From: Burkholderiales bacterium
GTDB taxonomy: Bacteria > Pseudomonadota > Gammaproteobacteria > Burkholderiales > Burkholderiaceae_C
Direction: 5' to 3'
Assembly: GCA_028868995.1 (NCBI GenBank)
Contig: JAGWTH010000002.1
Span: forward strand, 124,001 to 188,000
DNA length: 64,000 nucleotides
The notes beneath the pieces are model-generated. The model searched no databases. It had not been told where the DNA came from and was given only the letters and a program-made list of their open reading frames with translations. Numbering within the stretch: position 1 is the first letter of the stretch; each line of letters opens with the position of its first letter. Below are positions 41,839 through 53,769 of the stretch, in pieces. The position numbers and the translations under genes were made by a program.

Positions 41839-41865
41839 GGGCCGCGTCCCGCGAGGACGCGGCCC
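41839..41865 (+). terminator. Intercistronic hairpin between binding-protein and permease genes
   Basis: GGGCCGCGTCC-CGCGA-GGACGCGGCCC is a perfect 11-bp stem with a five-base loop, 12 bases after the binding-protein stop; GCCCTTTCCCC follows, a very weak U-tract. Hairpins at this position in importer operons (as between malE and malF) stabilise upstream mRNA or terminate part of the transcripts, giving excess binding protein. That role is inferred here. Confidence 0.7.
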
Positions 41866-41893
41866 GCCCTTTCCCCCCGCCCGAGGCCGCCCC

Positions 41894-42802
41894 ATGAGCA
41901 AGCCCCGCCGCAGCTGGCTGCGGACCCCGTCCAGCGCCTACGACCAGCGCAGCGCCATGCTGTTCCTGGCGCCCATGTTCGCCGTGCTGATGACGGTGGC
42001 GGTGTTCCCGGTGCTGTATTCCTTCTGGATCAGCCTGTTCGACCTGAAGCTCACGCGGCCCCACCGCGTGCCTTTCGTCGGCTTCGAGAACTACGCGAAG
42101 GTCTTCGCGGACCCGGAGTTCTGGCATTCGGTGCTGCGCACGGTCAACTTCACCCTCATGTCCGTGACGGCCATCATGGTGATCGCGACCCTGATGGCGC
42201 TGCTGCTGAACCAGGAGTTCCGCGGCCGCCGCGTGCTGTCGGCCATCCTGCTGATCCCCTGGGCGATCCCCTACGTGGCCAACGGCCTGATGTGGAAGTG
42301 GATCTACGACTCGGGCTTCGGCGCCCTCAACGGCCTGATGCTGCAGCTGGGCCTGATCGACAAGTACATCGTCATGCTGGGCGACACCCACAAGACGCTG
42401 CCGCTGATCGCCAACGCCTTCGTCTGGAAGGAAGTGCCGCTGGCCACCATCCTGCTGCTGGTGACGCTGAAGGCGATCCGGCCGGACCTGTACAGCGCCG
42501 CCAAGGTTGACGGCGCCAACGTCTGGCAGCGCTTCCTGCACATCACGCTGCCCTCGCTGGTGCCCGGCTTCGCGCTGGTGGTGATCTACGAGACGATGAT
42601 GGCGATCCGCCACTTCGACCTGTTCTTCGTGCTCACGGAGGGCGGTCCCGCCGATGCCTCCAACGTGGTCGCCTGGCAGGTGTACGTGGAGACCTTCCGC
42701 AAGCTGGCCTTCGGCACCGGCGCCGCGCTCGCCTACATCATGGCCGTGGCGACCTTCGTCCTGGCCTGGTTCATCATCCGCGCCACGAGCCGCAAGCTCT
42801 GA
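41894..42802 (+). CDS. ABC transporter permease, MalF/UgpA type
   Basis: A 302-residue inner-membrane permease with six predicted helices, beginning with MLFLAPMFAVLMTVAVFPVLYSFW. The cytoplasmic EAA loop, which contacts the ATPase, reads AAKVDGANVWQRFLHITLPSL. It forms a heterodimer with the following permease. It is separated from the binding-protein gene by the hairpin at 41839 but otherwise lies in the same operon. Length and topology are normal for the family. Confidence 0.94.
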   Translation: MSKPRRSWLRTPSSAYDQRSAMLFLAPMFAVLMTVAVFPVLYSFWISLFDLKLTRPHRVPFVGFENYAKVFADPEFWHSVLRTVNFTLMSVTAIMVIATLMALLLNQEFRGRRVLSAILLIPWAIPYVANGLMWKWIYDSGFGALNGLMLQLGLIDKYIVMLGDTHKTLPLIANAFVWKEVPLATILLLVTLKAIRPDLYSAAKVDGANVWQRFLHITLPSLVPGFALVVIYETMMAIRHFDLFFVLTEGGPADASNVVAWQVYVETFRKLAFGTGAALAYIMAVATFVLAWFIIRATSRKL

Positions 42803-42818
42803 GCGCGCCGCACGCCCC

Positions 42819-43730
42819 ATGAACAAGTTCTTCCCCGGCCGGCGCACGCTGCTGTTCGTCGCCTCGCTGCTGTTCTCGCTGTACGTGCTGGCGCCCGTCG
42901 CCTGGCTCGTGTCGTCCTCGGTGCAGACGGAGGCGGAGATCACCTCCGTGCCGCCGCACTGGATCCCGCACGAGACCACCTTCGACAACTTCCGCGCCAT
43001 CTTCAAGGCCGAAGGCGGCGAGAAGGTGACCTACGAGACGCGCAAGCAGGGCGACACGGCCACCGGCGGCTTCATCCCGTCCACCGCCTCCAACCTGCTG
43101 CCGGCCATGAAGAACAGCTTCATCGTGGCCTTCGCGGTGGTGATCCTCAACCTGCTGGTGAGCGTGCCGGCGGCCTACGCGCTGGCCAAGATCCGCTTCA
43201 TCGGGCGGACCACGTCGATCTACTTCATGCTGTCGACGCGGGTCATCCCGGACATCGCGCTGGTGGTGCCCTTCTTCCTGTTCGTGCAGAAGCTGGGGCT
43301 GATGGACAACGTGCTGTCGCTGATCATCACCTACCTGGCGATCACGGTGCCGTTCAGCATCTTCATCCTGACCGGCTACTTCGAGTCGCTGCCCGACGAA
43401 CTGGACAAGGCGGCGCGGGTGGACGGCTGCTCGCGGCTGCAGACCCTGGTGCTGGTGTTCCTGCCGCTGGCGCTGCCCTCGCTGGTGGCGGTGATCCTGT
43501 TCACCTTCCTCACCAGCTGGAACGAGTTCCTGCTGGCGCTGATGTTCACCCAGACCCCGGCCTCGCAGACCATGCCGATCGTGGTGGCGTCATTCACCTC
43601 CGACTTCAACATCAGCTTCTCCTTCATCAACGCCGCCGGCGTGCTGGCGATCGTGCCTCCCGTGCTGATCGCCATCGTGTTCGAGCGCTACATCGTGTCC
43701 GGCCTGACCGCCGGCGCCGTCAAGGGCTAA
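42819..43730 (+). CDS. ABC transporter permease, MalG/UgpE type
   Basis: A 303-residue inner-membrane permease. The EAA loop is AARVDGCSRLQTLVLVFLPLALPSL. A sizeable periplasmic segment follows helix 1, including EGGEKVTYETRKQGDTATGG, longer than in MalG-type proteins I recall and possibly involved in contacting the binding protein. The ATG at 42819 follows the first permease stop by 16 bases; the longer ORF overlaps that gene in another frame. It partners the upstream permease. Confidence 0.93.
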   Translation: MNKFFPGRRTLLFVASLLFSLYVLAPVAWLVSSSVQTEAEITSVPPHWIPHETTFDNFRAIFKAEGGEKVTYETRKQGDTATGGFIPSTASNLLPAMKNSFIVAFAVVILNLLVSVPAAYALAKIRFIGRTTSIYFMLSTRVIPDIALVVPFFLFVQKLGLMDNVLSLIITYLAITVPFSIFILTGYFESLPDELDKAARVDGCSRLQTLVLVFLPLALPSLVAVILFTFLTSWNEFLLALMFTQTPASQTMPIVVASFTSDFNISFSFINAAGVLAIVPPVLIAIVFERYIVSGLTAGAVKG

Positions 43731-43739
43731 GGACCTCCC

Positions 43740-44837
43740 ATGGCACGCATCCAGTTCGAATCCGTGCGCAAGCAGTACCCCAACGGGTACACCGCGCTGG
43801 AAAACCTCAACCTCGACATCGCCGACAAGGAGTTCCTGGTGCTGCTGGGCCCCTCCGGCTGCGGGAAGTCCACCACGCTGAACATGATCGCCGGGCTGGA
43901 GGACGTCACCGACGGCAACCTGCGCTTCGACGACGCGGTGATGAACACCGTGCCGCCGCACAAGCGCGACGTCGCGATGGTGTTCCAGAGCTACGCGCTG
44001 TATCCGCACAAGACGGTGTACGACAACATCGCCTTCGGCCTGAAGATGCGCAAGTTCGACGCGGCCGAGATCGACCGGCGCGTGCGCGACGCGGCCCGCC
44101 GCCTGGAGATCGAGCCCCTGCTGCAGCGCCGGCCCGACCAGCTCTCCGGCGGCCAGCGCCAGCGCGTGGCCCTGGGCCGCGCCATGGTGCGCCAGCCCCA
44201 GGTGTTCCTGATGGACGAGCCGCTGTCCAACCTGGACGCGGCGCTGCGCATCTCGATGCGCGCCGAGATCAAGCAGCTGCACCAGGCCATGCAGACGACC
44301 TTCGTCTACGTGACCCACGACCAGGCGGAAGCCCTGACGCTGGCCGACCGCATCGTCGTGATGCGCAGCGGCGTCGTGCAGCAGATCGGCTCGCCCGACG
44401 CGATCTACGAGCGGCCGGCCAACATGTTCGTGGCCTCCTTCCTGGGCAACCCGCCGATCAACTTCCTGCGCGGCCGCCTCACGCGCCTGCCGCAGGGCCT
44501 GGTGTTCCGCAGCGGCGCGACCTCGCTGACCCTGCCGCCGGCGGCGGCGCAGAAGCTGTCCGCCCACGACGGGCGCGAGGTCGTGCTGGGCATCCGGGCC
44601 GAGGACGTGGCCGAGGAGGCCGGGCCCGACGCCGCCTTCCTGGGCGGGCGCATCCTGTCCGTCCTGCCGGTGGGATCCGACCAGTTCCTGGAGCTGGAGG
44701 TGGAGGACAGCAAGCTGTTCTTCCGCGTCGGCAAGGAGTGCCAGCACAAGGCCGGCGACCAGGCCCGCCTGGCGATCAACCTGAACCGCCTGCACGTGTT
44801 CGATCCGGACACCACGCAGAACCTGCTGTGGGCGTGA
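43740..44837 (+). CDS. ABC transporter ATP-binding protein, UgpC/MalK type
   Basis: A 365-residue ATPase. Walker A is GPSGCGKST, Q-loop MVFQSYALYPH, signature LSGGQRQRVALGRA, Walker B VFLMDEPLSNLD and H-loop VTHDQ. A C-terminal TOBE/MalK regulatory domain begins near residue 240 (NPPINFLRGRLTRL), which in relatives receives regulatory signals or inducer exclusion. It energises the two permeases and ends seven bases before the molybdenum hydroxylase genes, suggesting that the importer's solute is the hydroxylase substrate. Confidence 0.95.
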   Translation: MARIQFESVRKQYPNGYTALENLNLDIADKEFLVLLGPSGCGKSTTLNMIAGLEDVTDGNLRFDDAVMNTVPPHKRDVAMVFQSYALYPHKTVYDNIAFGLKMRKFDAAEIDRRVRDAARRLEIEPLLQRRPDQLSGGQRQRVALGRAMVRQPQVFLMDEPLSNLDAALRISMRAEIKQLHQAMQTTFVYVTHDQAEALTLADRIVVMRSGVVQQIGSPDAIYERPANMFVASFLGNPPINFLRGRLTRLPQGLVFRSGATSLTLPPAAAQKLSAHDGREVVLGIRAEDVAEEAGPDAAFLGGRILSVLPVGSDQFLELEVEDSKLFFRVGKECQHKAGDQARLAINLNRLHVFDPDTTQNLLWA

Positions 44838-44844
44838 CGCACCG

Positions 44845-45713
44845 GTGAAACCCGCGGCCTTCAGCTACCACCGCCCGGCCTCTGTCGACGAGGCGCTGGA
44901 CCTGCTCGCGCGCCACGGCGCCGACGCCAAGCCCATCGCCGGCGGCCAGAGCCTCGTGCCGATGATGAACCTGCGCCTGGCCAGCCCGGCGCACCTGGTC
45001 GACCTCAACGACCTGAGCGAACTCGGGCGGATCCGCCTGCAGGGCGACCGGCTCGAGGTGGGCGCGCTCGCGCGGCACCGCGCCGTCGCGGAGTCGCCGC
45101 TGGTGCGTGAACACTGCCCGCTGCTCGCGCAGGGCGCGCGCACCATCGGCCACTACGCCATCCGCGAACGCGGCACCCTGGGCGGCAGCCTGGCGCATGC
45201 CGACCCGGCAGCGCAGCACGCCCTGGTGGCGGTGACGCTCGGCGCGCAGTTGACGCTGGCGCGGCGCGGCGCCCGGCGGGTGGTGGATGCCGGCGACTTC
45301 CTGCTGTCGGCGATGACCACCGCGCTCGCTCCCGACGAGATGGTGCTGTCGGCGAGCTACCCGCGCGCCGCGGCGGGCGAAGTGTCCGCCTTCCGGATGT
45401 TCAACCAGCGCCACGGCGACTTCGCGATCGTCGCGGTGGCCGCGACGCTGGCCCTGGAAGGCGGCCGCGTCGCCTCGCTGCGGCTGGGCGTGGGCGGTGC
45501 CGCGCCCGTGCCGCAGCGTCTCGATGCCGTGGCCTCGGGCTTCCTGGGCCTGGCGCCCGGCGCGGCCTGGATCGCGGCGGTCGCACGGGCCGCCCGCGAC
45601 GCGGTGGCACCCGAGGACCACCCGCGCGTGCCGGCGGCGTACCGCAAGGAACTGACCGAAACCCTGGTGGCGCGCGCCCTCGCGCGCTGCGTCGAGAAGA
45701 GCGAGGCGGCCGC

Positions 45714-45717
<4 letters not shown>
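44845..45717 (+). CDS. molybdenum hydroxylase FAD-binding subunit (CoxM/XdhB-like)
   Basis: A 290-residue medium subunit. The FAD-binding motifs are AGGQSLVPMMNLRLASP and TLGGSLAHADPAAQ. It carries electrons from the [2Fe-2S] subunit to an acceptor. The start is a GTG at 44845, seven bases after the ATPase stop, without a strong ribosome site, so translational coupling is likely. It is followed by the small and large subunit genes in the order M-S-L, as in carbon monoxide dehydrogenase and related hydroxylase operons. Confidence 0.93.
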
Positions 45718-48563
<2,846 letters not shown>

Positions 48564-48571
<8 letters not shown>

Positions 48572-49448
48572 ATCGAACCCCAAGGCCCGCATCGGCTTCG
48601 TCGGCCTGGGCATCATGGGCCAGAGCATGGCCGCTCACCTGCTGGCGGCCGGCCACACGCTGCGCGTGTACAACCGCTCCGCCGACAAGGCGCGCGCGCT
48701 GGTGGAGCAGGGCGCCATCTGGTGCGACACGCCCGGCACCGTGGCCGCCGGCTCCGACGTCGTCATCACGATGGTGGGCTACCCGAGCGACGTCGAGCAG
48801 GTCTGGCTGGGCGCCGACGGCATCCTGCCGCATGCCCACAAGGCGCTGCTGATCGACATGACCACCTCCAGCCCCGAGCTGGCGCAGCGGCTCGCGCGGG
48901 AGGCCGCGCAGCGCGGCTGCCGCGCGCTCGACGCGCCGGTGTCGGGCGGCGACATCGGCGCCCGCGAGGCGCGCCTGTCCATCATGGTGGGCGGCGACGC
49001 CGCCGCCTTCGCCGAGGCCCTGCCGATCCTGCAGCGGATGGGCAAGACCATCGTGCACACGGGCGGTCCCGGCTCCGGCCAGCACACCAAGATGTGCAAC
49101 CAGCTCGTCATCGCCTCGACCATCATGGGCGTGTGCGAAGGCCTGGCCTACGCCCGCACCGCGGGCCTGGACCTGGACGTGGTGCTGCAGTGCATCTCCG
49201 GCGGCGCGGCGGGCAGCTTCCAGCTGAACGTCATGGGCCCGAAGATCGTCAAGGGCGACCACGCGCCGGGCTTCATGATCGAGCACTTCCTGAAGGACCT
49301 GTCGATCGCGCTGGCCGAGGCCGGGCGCATGAAGCTCGCCCTGCCCGGCGCCGAACAGGCGCGCAAGCTGTACGCGCAGCTGGTCGACGAAGGCCACGCG
49401 CGCGATGGCACCCAGGCCCTGGCCCTGCTGTACGGAGCCGCGCGATGA
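48564..49448 (+). CDS. NAD(P)-dependent beta-hydroxyacid dehydrogenase (3-hydroxyisobutyrate dehydrogenase family)
   Basis: A 294-residue beta-hydroxyacid dehydrogenase. The Rossmann motif is IGFVGLGIMGQSMAAHL, the substrate-binding motif DAPVSGGDIGAREARLSIMVGG, and the catalytic lysine lies in GQHTKMCNQ. Family substrates include 3-hydroxyisobutyrate, tartronate semialdehyde and hydroxymethyl acids. Reducing tartronate semialdehyde, or oxidising a serine-like hydroxyacid, would make sense beside a serine dehydratase, but this is a guess. It overlaps the large-subunit gene by eight bases. Confidence 0.92.
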
Positions 49449-50077
49449 GCATGGAAATCACGGGTGAATACCTGGTCCCCGCGCCGCAGCAGCGGGTGTG
49501 GGAAGCCCTCAACGATCCGCGCGTGCTGCAGGCCAGCATCGCCGGCTGCCAGTCGCTGGAGAAGGTGTCGGACACCGAGTTCTCCGCCATCGTCACGACC
49601 AAGGTCGGACCGGTGTCGGCGACCTTCCGCGGCAGCGTCAACCTGTCGGAGCTGGACCCGCCCAACGGCTACACACTCACGGGCCGCGGCCAGGGCGGCG
49701 CGGCCGGCTTCGCCAGGATGACGTCGCGCGTCACGCTGGTGCCGCAGGAGGGCCAGACCCTGCTGCGCTACACGGCGCAGGCCGAGATCGGCGGCAAGCT
49801 CGCCAGCGTCGGCAGCCGCCTGGTGCAGGCGGTGGCGAAGAAGAACGCGGACGATTTCTTCGCCGCCTTCACCCGCCAGCTCGGTGGCGCGCCCGCGGCC
49901 GTTCCCGCTGCCGCCGTGCCGGCGGCCGCGCCGGCTCCCGGGGCGGTGCCGGCGGCGGTGCCGGCGCTCGCACCCGCCGGCGGCGGTCTCGGTGCTCCCG
50001 TTCCGGCGTGGCTGGTCGTGTTCGCGACCGGCCTGGGCGTGGCCCTGGGCTACTGCATCGGCCTGCTCACGCGATGA
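49445..50077 (+). CDS. CoxG-like SRPBCC protein with C-terminal membrane anchor
   Basis: A 210-residue protein. Residues about 1-145 form an SRPBCC/CoxG fold (MEITGEYLVPAPQQRVWEALNDP). This is followed by an Ala/Pro-rich linker and a C-terminal transmembrane helix (VPAWLVVFATGLGVALGYCIGLL). CoxG-type proteins are found in many molybdenum hydroxylase operons and are thought to recruit the enzyme to the membrane; CO dehydrogenase CoxG has this layout. It is coupled to both neighbours by ATGA overlaps, so its association with this hydroxylase is firm. Confidence 0.92.
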   Translation: MSMEITGEYLVPAPQQRVWEALNDPRVLQASIAGCQSLEKVSDTEFSAIVTTKVGPVSATFRGSVNLSELDPPNGYTLTGRGQGGAAGFARMTSRVTLVPQEGQTLLRYTAQAEIGGKLASVGSRLVQAVAKKNADDFFAAFTRQLGGAPAAVPAAAVPAAAPAPGAVPAAVPALAPAGGGLGAPVPAWLVVFATGLGVALGYCIGLLTR

Positions 50078-51297
50078 ACCTGATCGAGGAAATCTCCGCG
50101 CAGTCCGCGGACGCGCGGGCGTGGCGGCGCGACATCCACGCGCATCCGGAGCTGTGCTTCCAGGAACAGCGCACGTCCGACCTGGTGGCCGGCCTGCTGG
50201 CCGCCTGGGGCATCACCGTGCATCGCGGGCTGGCGGGCACCGGGGTCGTCGGCGTCCTGCACGGGCGCGACGGCGGCGCCTGCGGCCGCGCGGTCGGCCT
50301 GCGCGCCGACATGGACGCCCTGCCGCTGCAGGAGCGCAACACCTTCGCCCATGCCAGCCGCAACGCGGGGAAGATGCATGCCTGCGGCCACGACGGCCAC
50401 ACGGCGATGCTGCTGGCCGCGGCCCGCCACCTGGCGGCGCACCGGGACTTCGACGGCACGGTGGTGCTGATCTTCCAGCCGGCCGAGGAGGACGGCGGCG
50501 GCGCCGGCGTGATGGTGCGCGAGAGCCTGTTCGAGCGCTTCCCGGTCGAGGCCGTGTTCGGCGTGCACAACTGGCCGGGCGCGCCGGTGGGCCGCTTCGC
50601 CGTGAGCAGCGGTCCGGTGATGGCCTCGTCCAACGACTTCCGCATCCGCATCCAGGGCCGCGGCAGCCACGCCGCGCTGCCCCACAACGGCATCGACCCG
50701 GTGCCGGTGGCCTGCCAGCTGGTCGCCGGCTTCCAGACCATCGTCTCGCGCAACGTCAAGCCGATCGACGCCGGCGTGATCTCGGTGACCATGATCCACG
50801 CCGGCGAGGCCACCAACGTGGTGCCCGACGCCTGCGAGCTGCAGGGCACGGTGCGCACCTTCACGCTGGAGGTGCTGGACCTGATCGAGCGGCGCATGCG
50901 CGAGCTGAGCGAGCACACCTGCGCCGCCTACGGCGCCACCTGCGAGTTCGAGTTCCGGCGCAAGTACCCGCCGACCATCAACGCGCCGGCGGAGGCCGCG
51001 TTCGCCCGCAAGGTGATGGCCGGCATCGTCGGCGAGGGCAACGTGGTGGAGCAGGAGCCCACCATGGGCGCCGAGGACTTCGCGTTCATGCTGCAGGCGA
51101 GGCCCGGGGCCTACGCGTTCATCTCCAACGGCGACGGCTCGCACCGTGAGCTGGGCCACGGCGGCGGCCCTTGCGCGCTGCACAACCCCAGCTACGACTT
51201 CAACGACGAACTGCTGCCGCTCGGCGCGACCTTCTGGGTGGAACTGGCCCGGCAATGGCTGGGCGAGCCCGCGCGCGAGACGGAATCGCCCGCGTAG
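50074..51297 (+). CDS. M20 family metallo-amidohydrolase (hippurate hydrolase-like)
   Basis: A 407-residue M20D peptidase/amidohydrolase. Metal ligands are visible in KMHACGHDGHTAML (Cys and His), QPAEEDGGGAG (Glu pair) and the C-terminal HNPSYDFNDE (His), with GRGSHAALPHNGIDP from the dimerisation domain. Enzymes of this group hydrolyse N-acyl amino acids and other amides. As the last gene of the hydroxylase operon it may open an amide formed by hydroxylation of an N-heterocycle, releasing an amino acid. The start is ATG at 50074, overlapping coxG. Confidence 0.92.
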   Translation: MNLIEEISAQSADARAWRRDIHAHPELCFQEQRTSDLVAGLLAAWGITVHRGLAGTGVVGVLHGRDGGACGRAVGLRADMDALPLQERNTFAHASRNAGKMHACGHDGHTAMLLAAARHLAAHRDFDGTVVLIFQPAEEDGGGAGVMVRESLFERFPVEAVFGVHNWPGAPVGRFAVSSGPVMASSNDFRIRIQGRGSHAALPHNGIDPVPVACQLVAGFQTIVSRNVKPIDAGVISVTMIHAGEATNVVPDACELQGTVRTFTLEVLDLIERRMRELSEHTCAAYGATCEFEFRRKYPPTINAPAEAAFARKVMAGIVGEGNVVEQEPTMGAEDFAFMLQARPGAYAFISNGDGSHRELGHGGGPCALHNPSYDFNDELLPLGATFWVELARQWLGEPARETESPA

Positions 51298-51361
51298 GCG
51301 CCTGCGCGACCGTGTCGCGGCGCTGCCCGCGCGCGCATTTTCGTGCGACGATGCAGGCCTC

Positions 51362-51859
51362 ATGACGATCCCGCCCGACCTCCCCCTCCGGCGAGCCGCG
51401 CGTTCGCGCACCCGGACGGCGCCCGGCTTGCGCTGGGCCGTGCTGCTGCTCGCGTTCGCTTCGAACCTGGCCTTCGCGGCCCTGGATGCGGCGCCTTCCG
51501 ACTTGGGGGACTCCGGCGGGCAGCGCACGGCGGCCACGACGGCCTCCGGTGCGGCCTACACCGACATCCGCCACGCGCTGCCGTCCGGGACGGTGGTCCA
51601 CGAATACGCGGACGCGTCCGGGCAGGTGTTCGCGGTGAGCTGGGCCGGCCCCTTCAAGCCGGACCTGAAACTGCTGCTGGGACGCCATTTCGACCGCCTG
51701 GCCACGGGCGCCGCGGCGCAGCGGGGCGAGCGCTCCCGGCTGGACGTGGAGACCGGCACCCTGGTCATCCAGTCCGGCGGGCACATGGGCGCATTCGAGG
51801 GCAGAGCCTGGTTGCCGGCGCGCCTGCCCGCCGGCTTCGACCCGAGGGCGATGCGATGA
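51362..51859 (+). CDS. DUF2844 domain protein, exported
   Basis: A 165-residue protein of unknown function. A basic N-terminus and hydrophobic stretch (WAVLLLAFASNLAFAAL) form a signal peptide ending near residue 40. The DUF2844 core reads GTVVHEYADASGQVFAVSWAGPFKPDLKLLLG. DUF2844 genes in Burkholderiales are usually followed by a DUF3443 gene, as here, where the two overlap by four bases. The pair is predicted to act together in the cell envelope; no activity is known to me. The start was taken at the ATG at 51362, because the longer ORF overlaps the M20 gene. Confidence 0.85.
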   Translation: MTIPPDLPLRRAARSRTRTAPGLRWAVLLLAFASNLAFAALDAAPSDLGDSGGQRTAATTASGAAYTDIRHALPSGTVVHEYADASGQVFAVSWAGPFKPDLKLLLGRHFDRLATGAAAQRGERSRLDVETGTLVIQSGGHMGAFEGRAWLPARLPAGFDPRAMR

Positions 51860-53073
51860 GGGCGGGATGGCGTGACACCCTGGCCCGCTGGGCTGCGGTC
51901 GCGGCCCTGTCGCTGCTGGCTTCCTGCGGTGGTGGCGGTGGCAGCAGCAGCACCGTCGCGGTCAACGATCCGGTCAGCGTCCCCCTTCCGGGCACGCTGG
52001 CGGCCAACCAGGTGGTGGTGCTGGCGGACCAGGGCACCGACGGCAGCGCCGTCAACTCCCCCTTCGTCACGCTCACCGTCTGCACGCCGGGCACCTCCAG
52101 CTGCCAGACCATCGACCACGTGCTCGTCGACACCAGTTCGTACGGCCTGCGCATCGCCGCCTCCGCCCTCACCGGTGCGGTCGCGCTGCCGGCGGTGGCG
52201 GCCCCTGACGGGAATCCGCTCGCCGAGTGCGCCAGCTTCGTGTCCGGATTCGCCTGGGGCTCCGTGCGCAGCGCCGACGTGAAGGTCGGCGGCGAAACGG
52301 CCGCCAACCTGCCGGTCCAGGTGGTGAACGACACCGCCGCAGCCTACGCCACGATCCCCCCAGCCTGCAGCGGCACCGGCAGCAACTTCGGCGTCGGCGC
52401 GGGCGCCAAGGGAATCATCGGCCTGGGCTTCCTCGCGCAGGACTGCGGCTCGACCTGCGTGACCAGCACGGCGCCCGGGGTCTACTTCTCGTGCCCGCTG
52501 ACCGGTTGCGTGGCGACGACCGCGCCGCTCGCCTCGCAGGTGGCGAACCCGGTGGCGAGCTTCGCGACCGACAACAACGGCGTGGCCCTGGCGATGCCCG
52601 CGGTGCCCCTGGGCGGCGTGCCGAGCGCCACCGGCCTGCTGACCTTCGGGGTGGGCACCCAGTCCAACAACCAGCTGGGGTCGGCGCAGGTCTTCACGGT
52701 GGATGCCTCGGGCTATTTCCGCACCACCTACCAGGGCCGGACCCTGAATGCCTTCATCGACAGCGGATCGAACGGCATCTTCCTTCACGATGCGGCTATC
52801 CCGACCTGTTCGAGCGGCTTCTACTGTCCCTCCTCCACGCTGTCGCTGACGGCGACCGCGACGGGCCTGAACGGAACCAGCCGGGAGGTGCCCTTCTCGG
52901 TCGAGAACGTCACGGCGCTGCCGGCCAGCACGGCGGCGGCCCACCTGGCCGGGGACATCGGCCTGTCCACCCACTTCGACTGGGGCTTGCCCTTCTTCTT
53001 CGGGCGCACGGTGTTCGTGGCCATGAAGGGGGCGGCCACGCCCTCCGGGACAGGGCCGTACTGGGCGTTCTGA
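51856..53073 (+). CDS. DUF3443 domain lipoprotein
   Basis: A 405-residue protein with a lipoprotein signal (LSLLASCGGGGG, lipobox Cys at about residue 24) and a serine/glycine/cysteine-rich mature part. VDTSSYGLRI and FIDSGSNGIFL resemble the DTG/DSG catalytic segments of pepsin-like aspartic proteases, one in each half, and IGLGF falls where aspartic proteases have a conserved loop. This resemblance is my reading; DUF3443 is otherwise uncharacterised. Several cysteines (CSGTG, CGSTC, CPLTGC, CSSGFYC) suggest disulfides, consistent with export. Confidence 0.86.
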   Translation: MRAGWRDTLARWAAVAALSLLASCGGGGGSSSTVAVNDPVSVPLPGTLAANQVVVLADQGTDGSAVNSPFVTLTVCTPGTSSCQTIDHVLVDTSSYGLRIAASALTGAVALPAVAAPDGNPLAECASFVSGFAWGSVRSADVKVGGETAANLPVQVVNDTAAAYATIPPACSGTGSNFGVGAGAKGIIGLGFLAQDCGSTCVTSTAPGVYFSCPLTGCVATTAPLASQVANPVASFATDNNGVALAMPAVPLGGVPSATGLLTFGVGTQSNNQLGSAQVFTVDASGYFRTTYQGRTLNAFIDSGSNGIFLHDAAIPTCSSGFYCPSSTLSLTATATGLNGTSREVPFSVENVTALPASTAAAHLAGDIGLSTHFDWGLPFFFGRTVFVAMKGAATPSGTGPYWAF

Positions 53074-53104
53074 CCGGTGCCGGCCGCGCGCCGGCGGCTC
53101 GGCC

Positions 53105-53491
53105 TCAGGGTTCGAGCTTGAGCAGCGTGGTCCGCATCTGCGGCGTCGGCGCACCCGCGGATTCCGGGCGGGCCTTGTACACCAGGAAGTCCTCGGCCTG
53201 CTGCGTTCCGAAAGTGGCCGAGGGTTCCGCCAGCGCATAGAGGCTGCCGGACTGCGTGCGCGCGAGCGGGTAGGGGCCGTCCCCATCGAGCAGGACCTGG
53301 AGCACCGGCGAGGTGATGATCGTCTTGCCGCTGGCCGCGCCCTTGTGGCCGAAGACGGTGCCCACGATGCGGTCGTAGCCGACGACGGACCAGCCGGAGA
53401 TGACCGGATGCCCGGCTTCCGCGGCGACGGGGGCGGGTTCCCCGGGGACGGAATCCGCGAAGCCCGTCTTCTCGTCGTCCTGCTGCTTCAT
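53105..53491 (-). CDS. hypothetical protein
   Basis: A 128-residue acidic protein with no recognised domain, signal peptide or membrane segment. The N-terminal 25 residues (MKQQDDEKTGFADSVPGEPAP) look disordered; the rest is a plausible small beta-rich fold (GWSVVGYDRIVGTVFGHKGA). It is convergent with the DUF3443 gene, with a 31-base gap containing a GCCGGC-N5-GCCGGC inverted repeat that might serve as a weak two-way 3' signal. Codon usage looks like that of its neighbours. No function is proposed. Confidence 0.65.
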   Translation of the reverse strand: MKQQDDEKTGFADSVPGEPAPVAAEAGHPVISGWSVVGYDRIVGTVFGHKGAASGKTIITSPVLQVLLDGDGPYPLARTQSGSLYALAEPSATFGTQQAEDFLVYKARPESAGAPTPQMRTTLLKLEP

Positions 53492-53769
53492 GGTCGGTGT
53501 CCTGTTTGTTCTGGTTGTCGTGCGCCTTGAATGGACCCCAGCGCGGCCTTAGGAAGTTTACCTAATCCTTGTCCGGGGTAAGCATCCGGCGGATGACCGG
53601 AGCGGCGGATTCCGGTGCGACCGTGGAAAGTTACGCAGCGCGCAGAAGTACGGGAACCTGATCTGTCAGAGAGGCTTAAGAACGCGAGACACTTCCGCCC
53701 TGACTCCCGTGTGACCGGCGCGAGAACCTTTGGCGCGGGCCGGGGTCCATCGCCTTCGAGGTCCATTCC

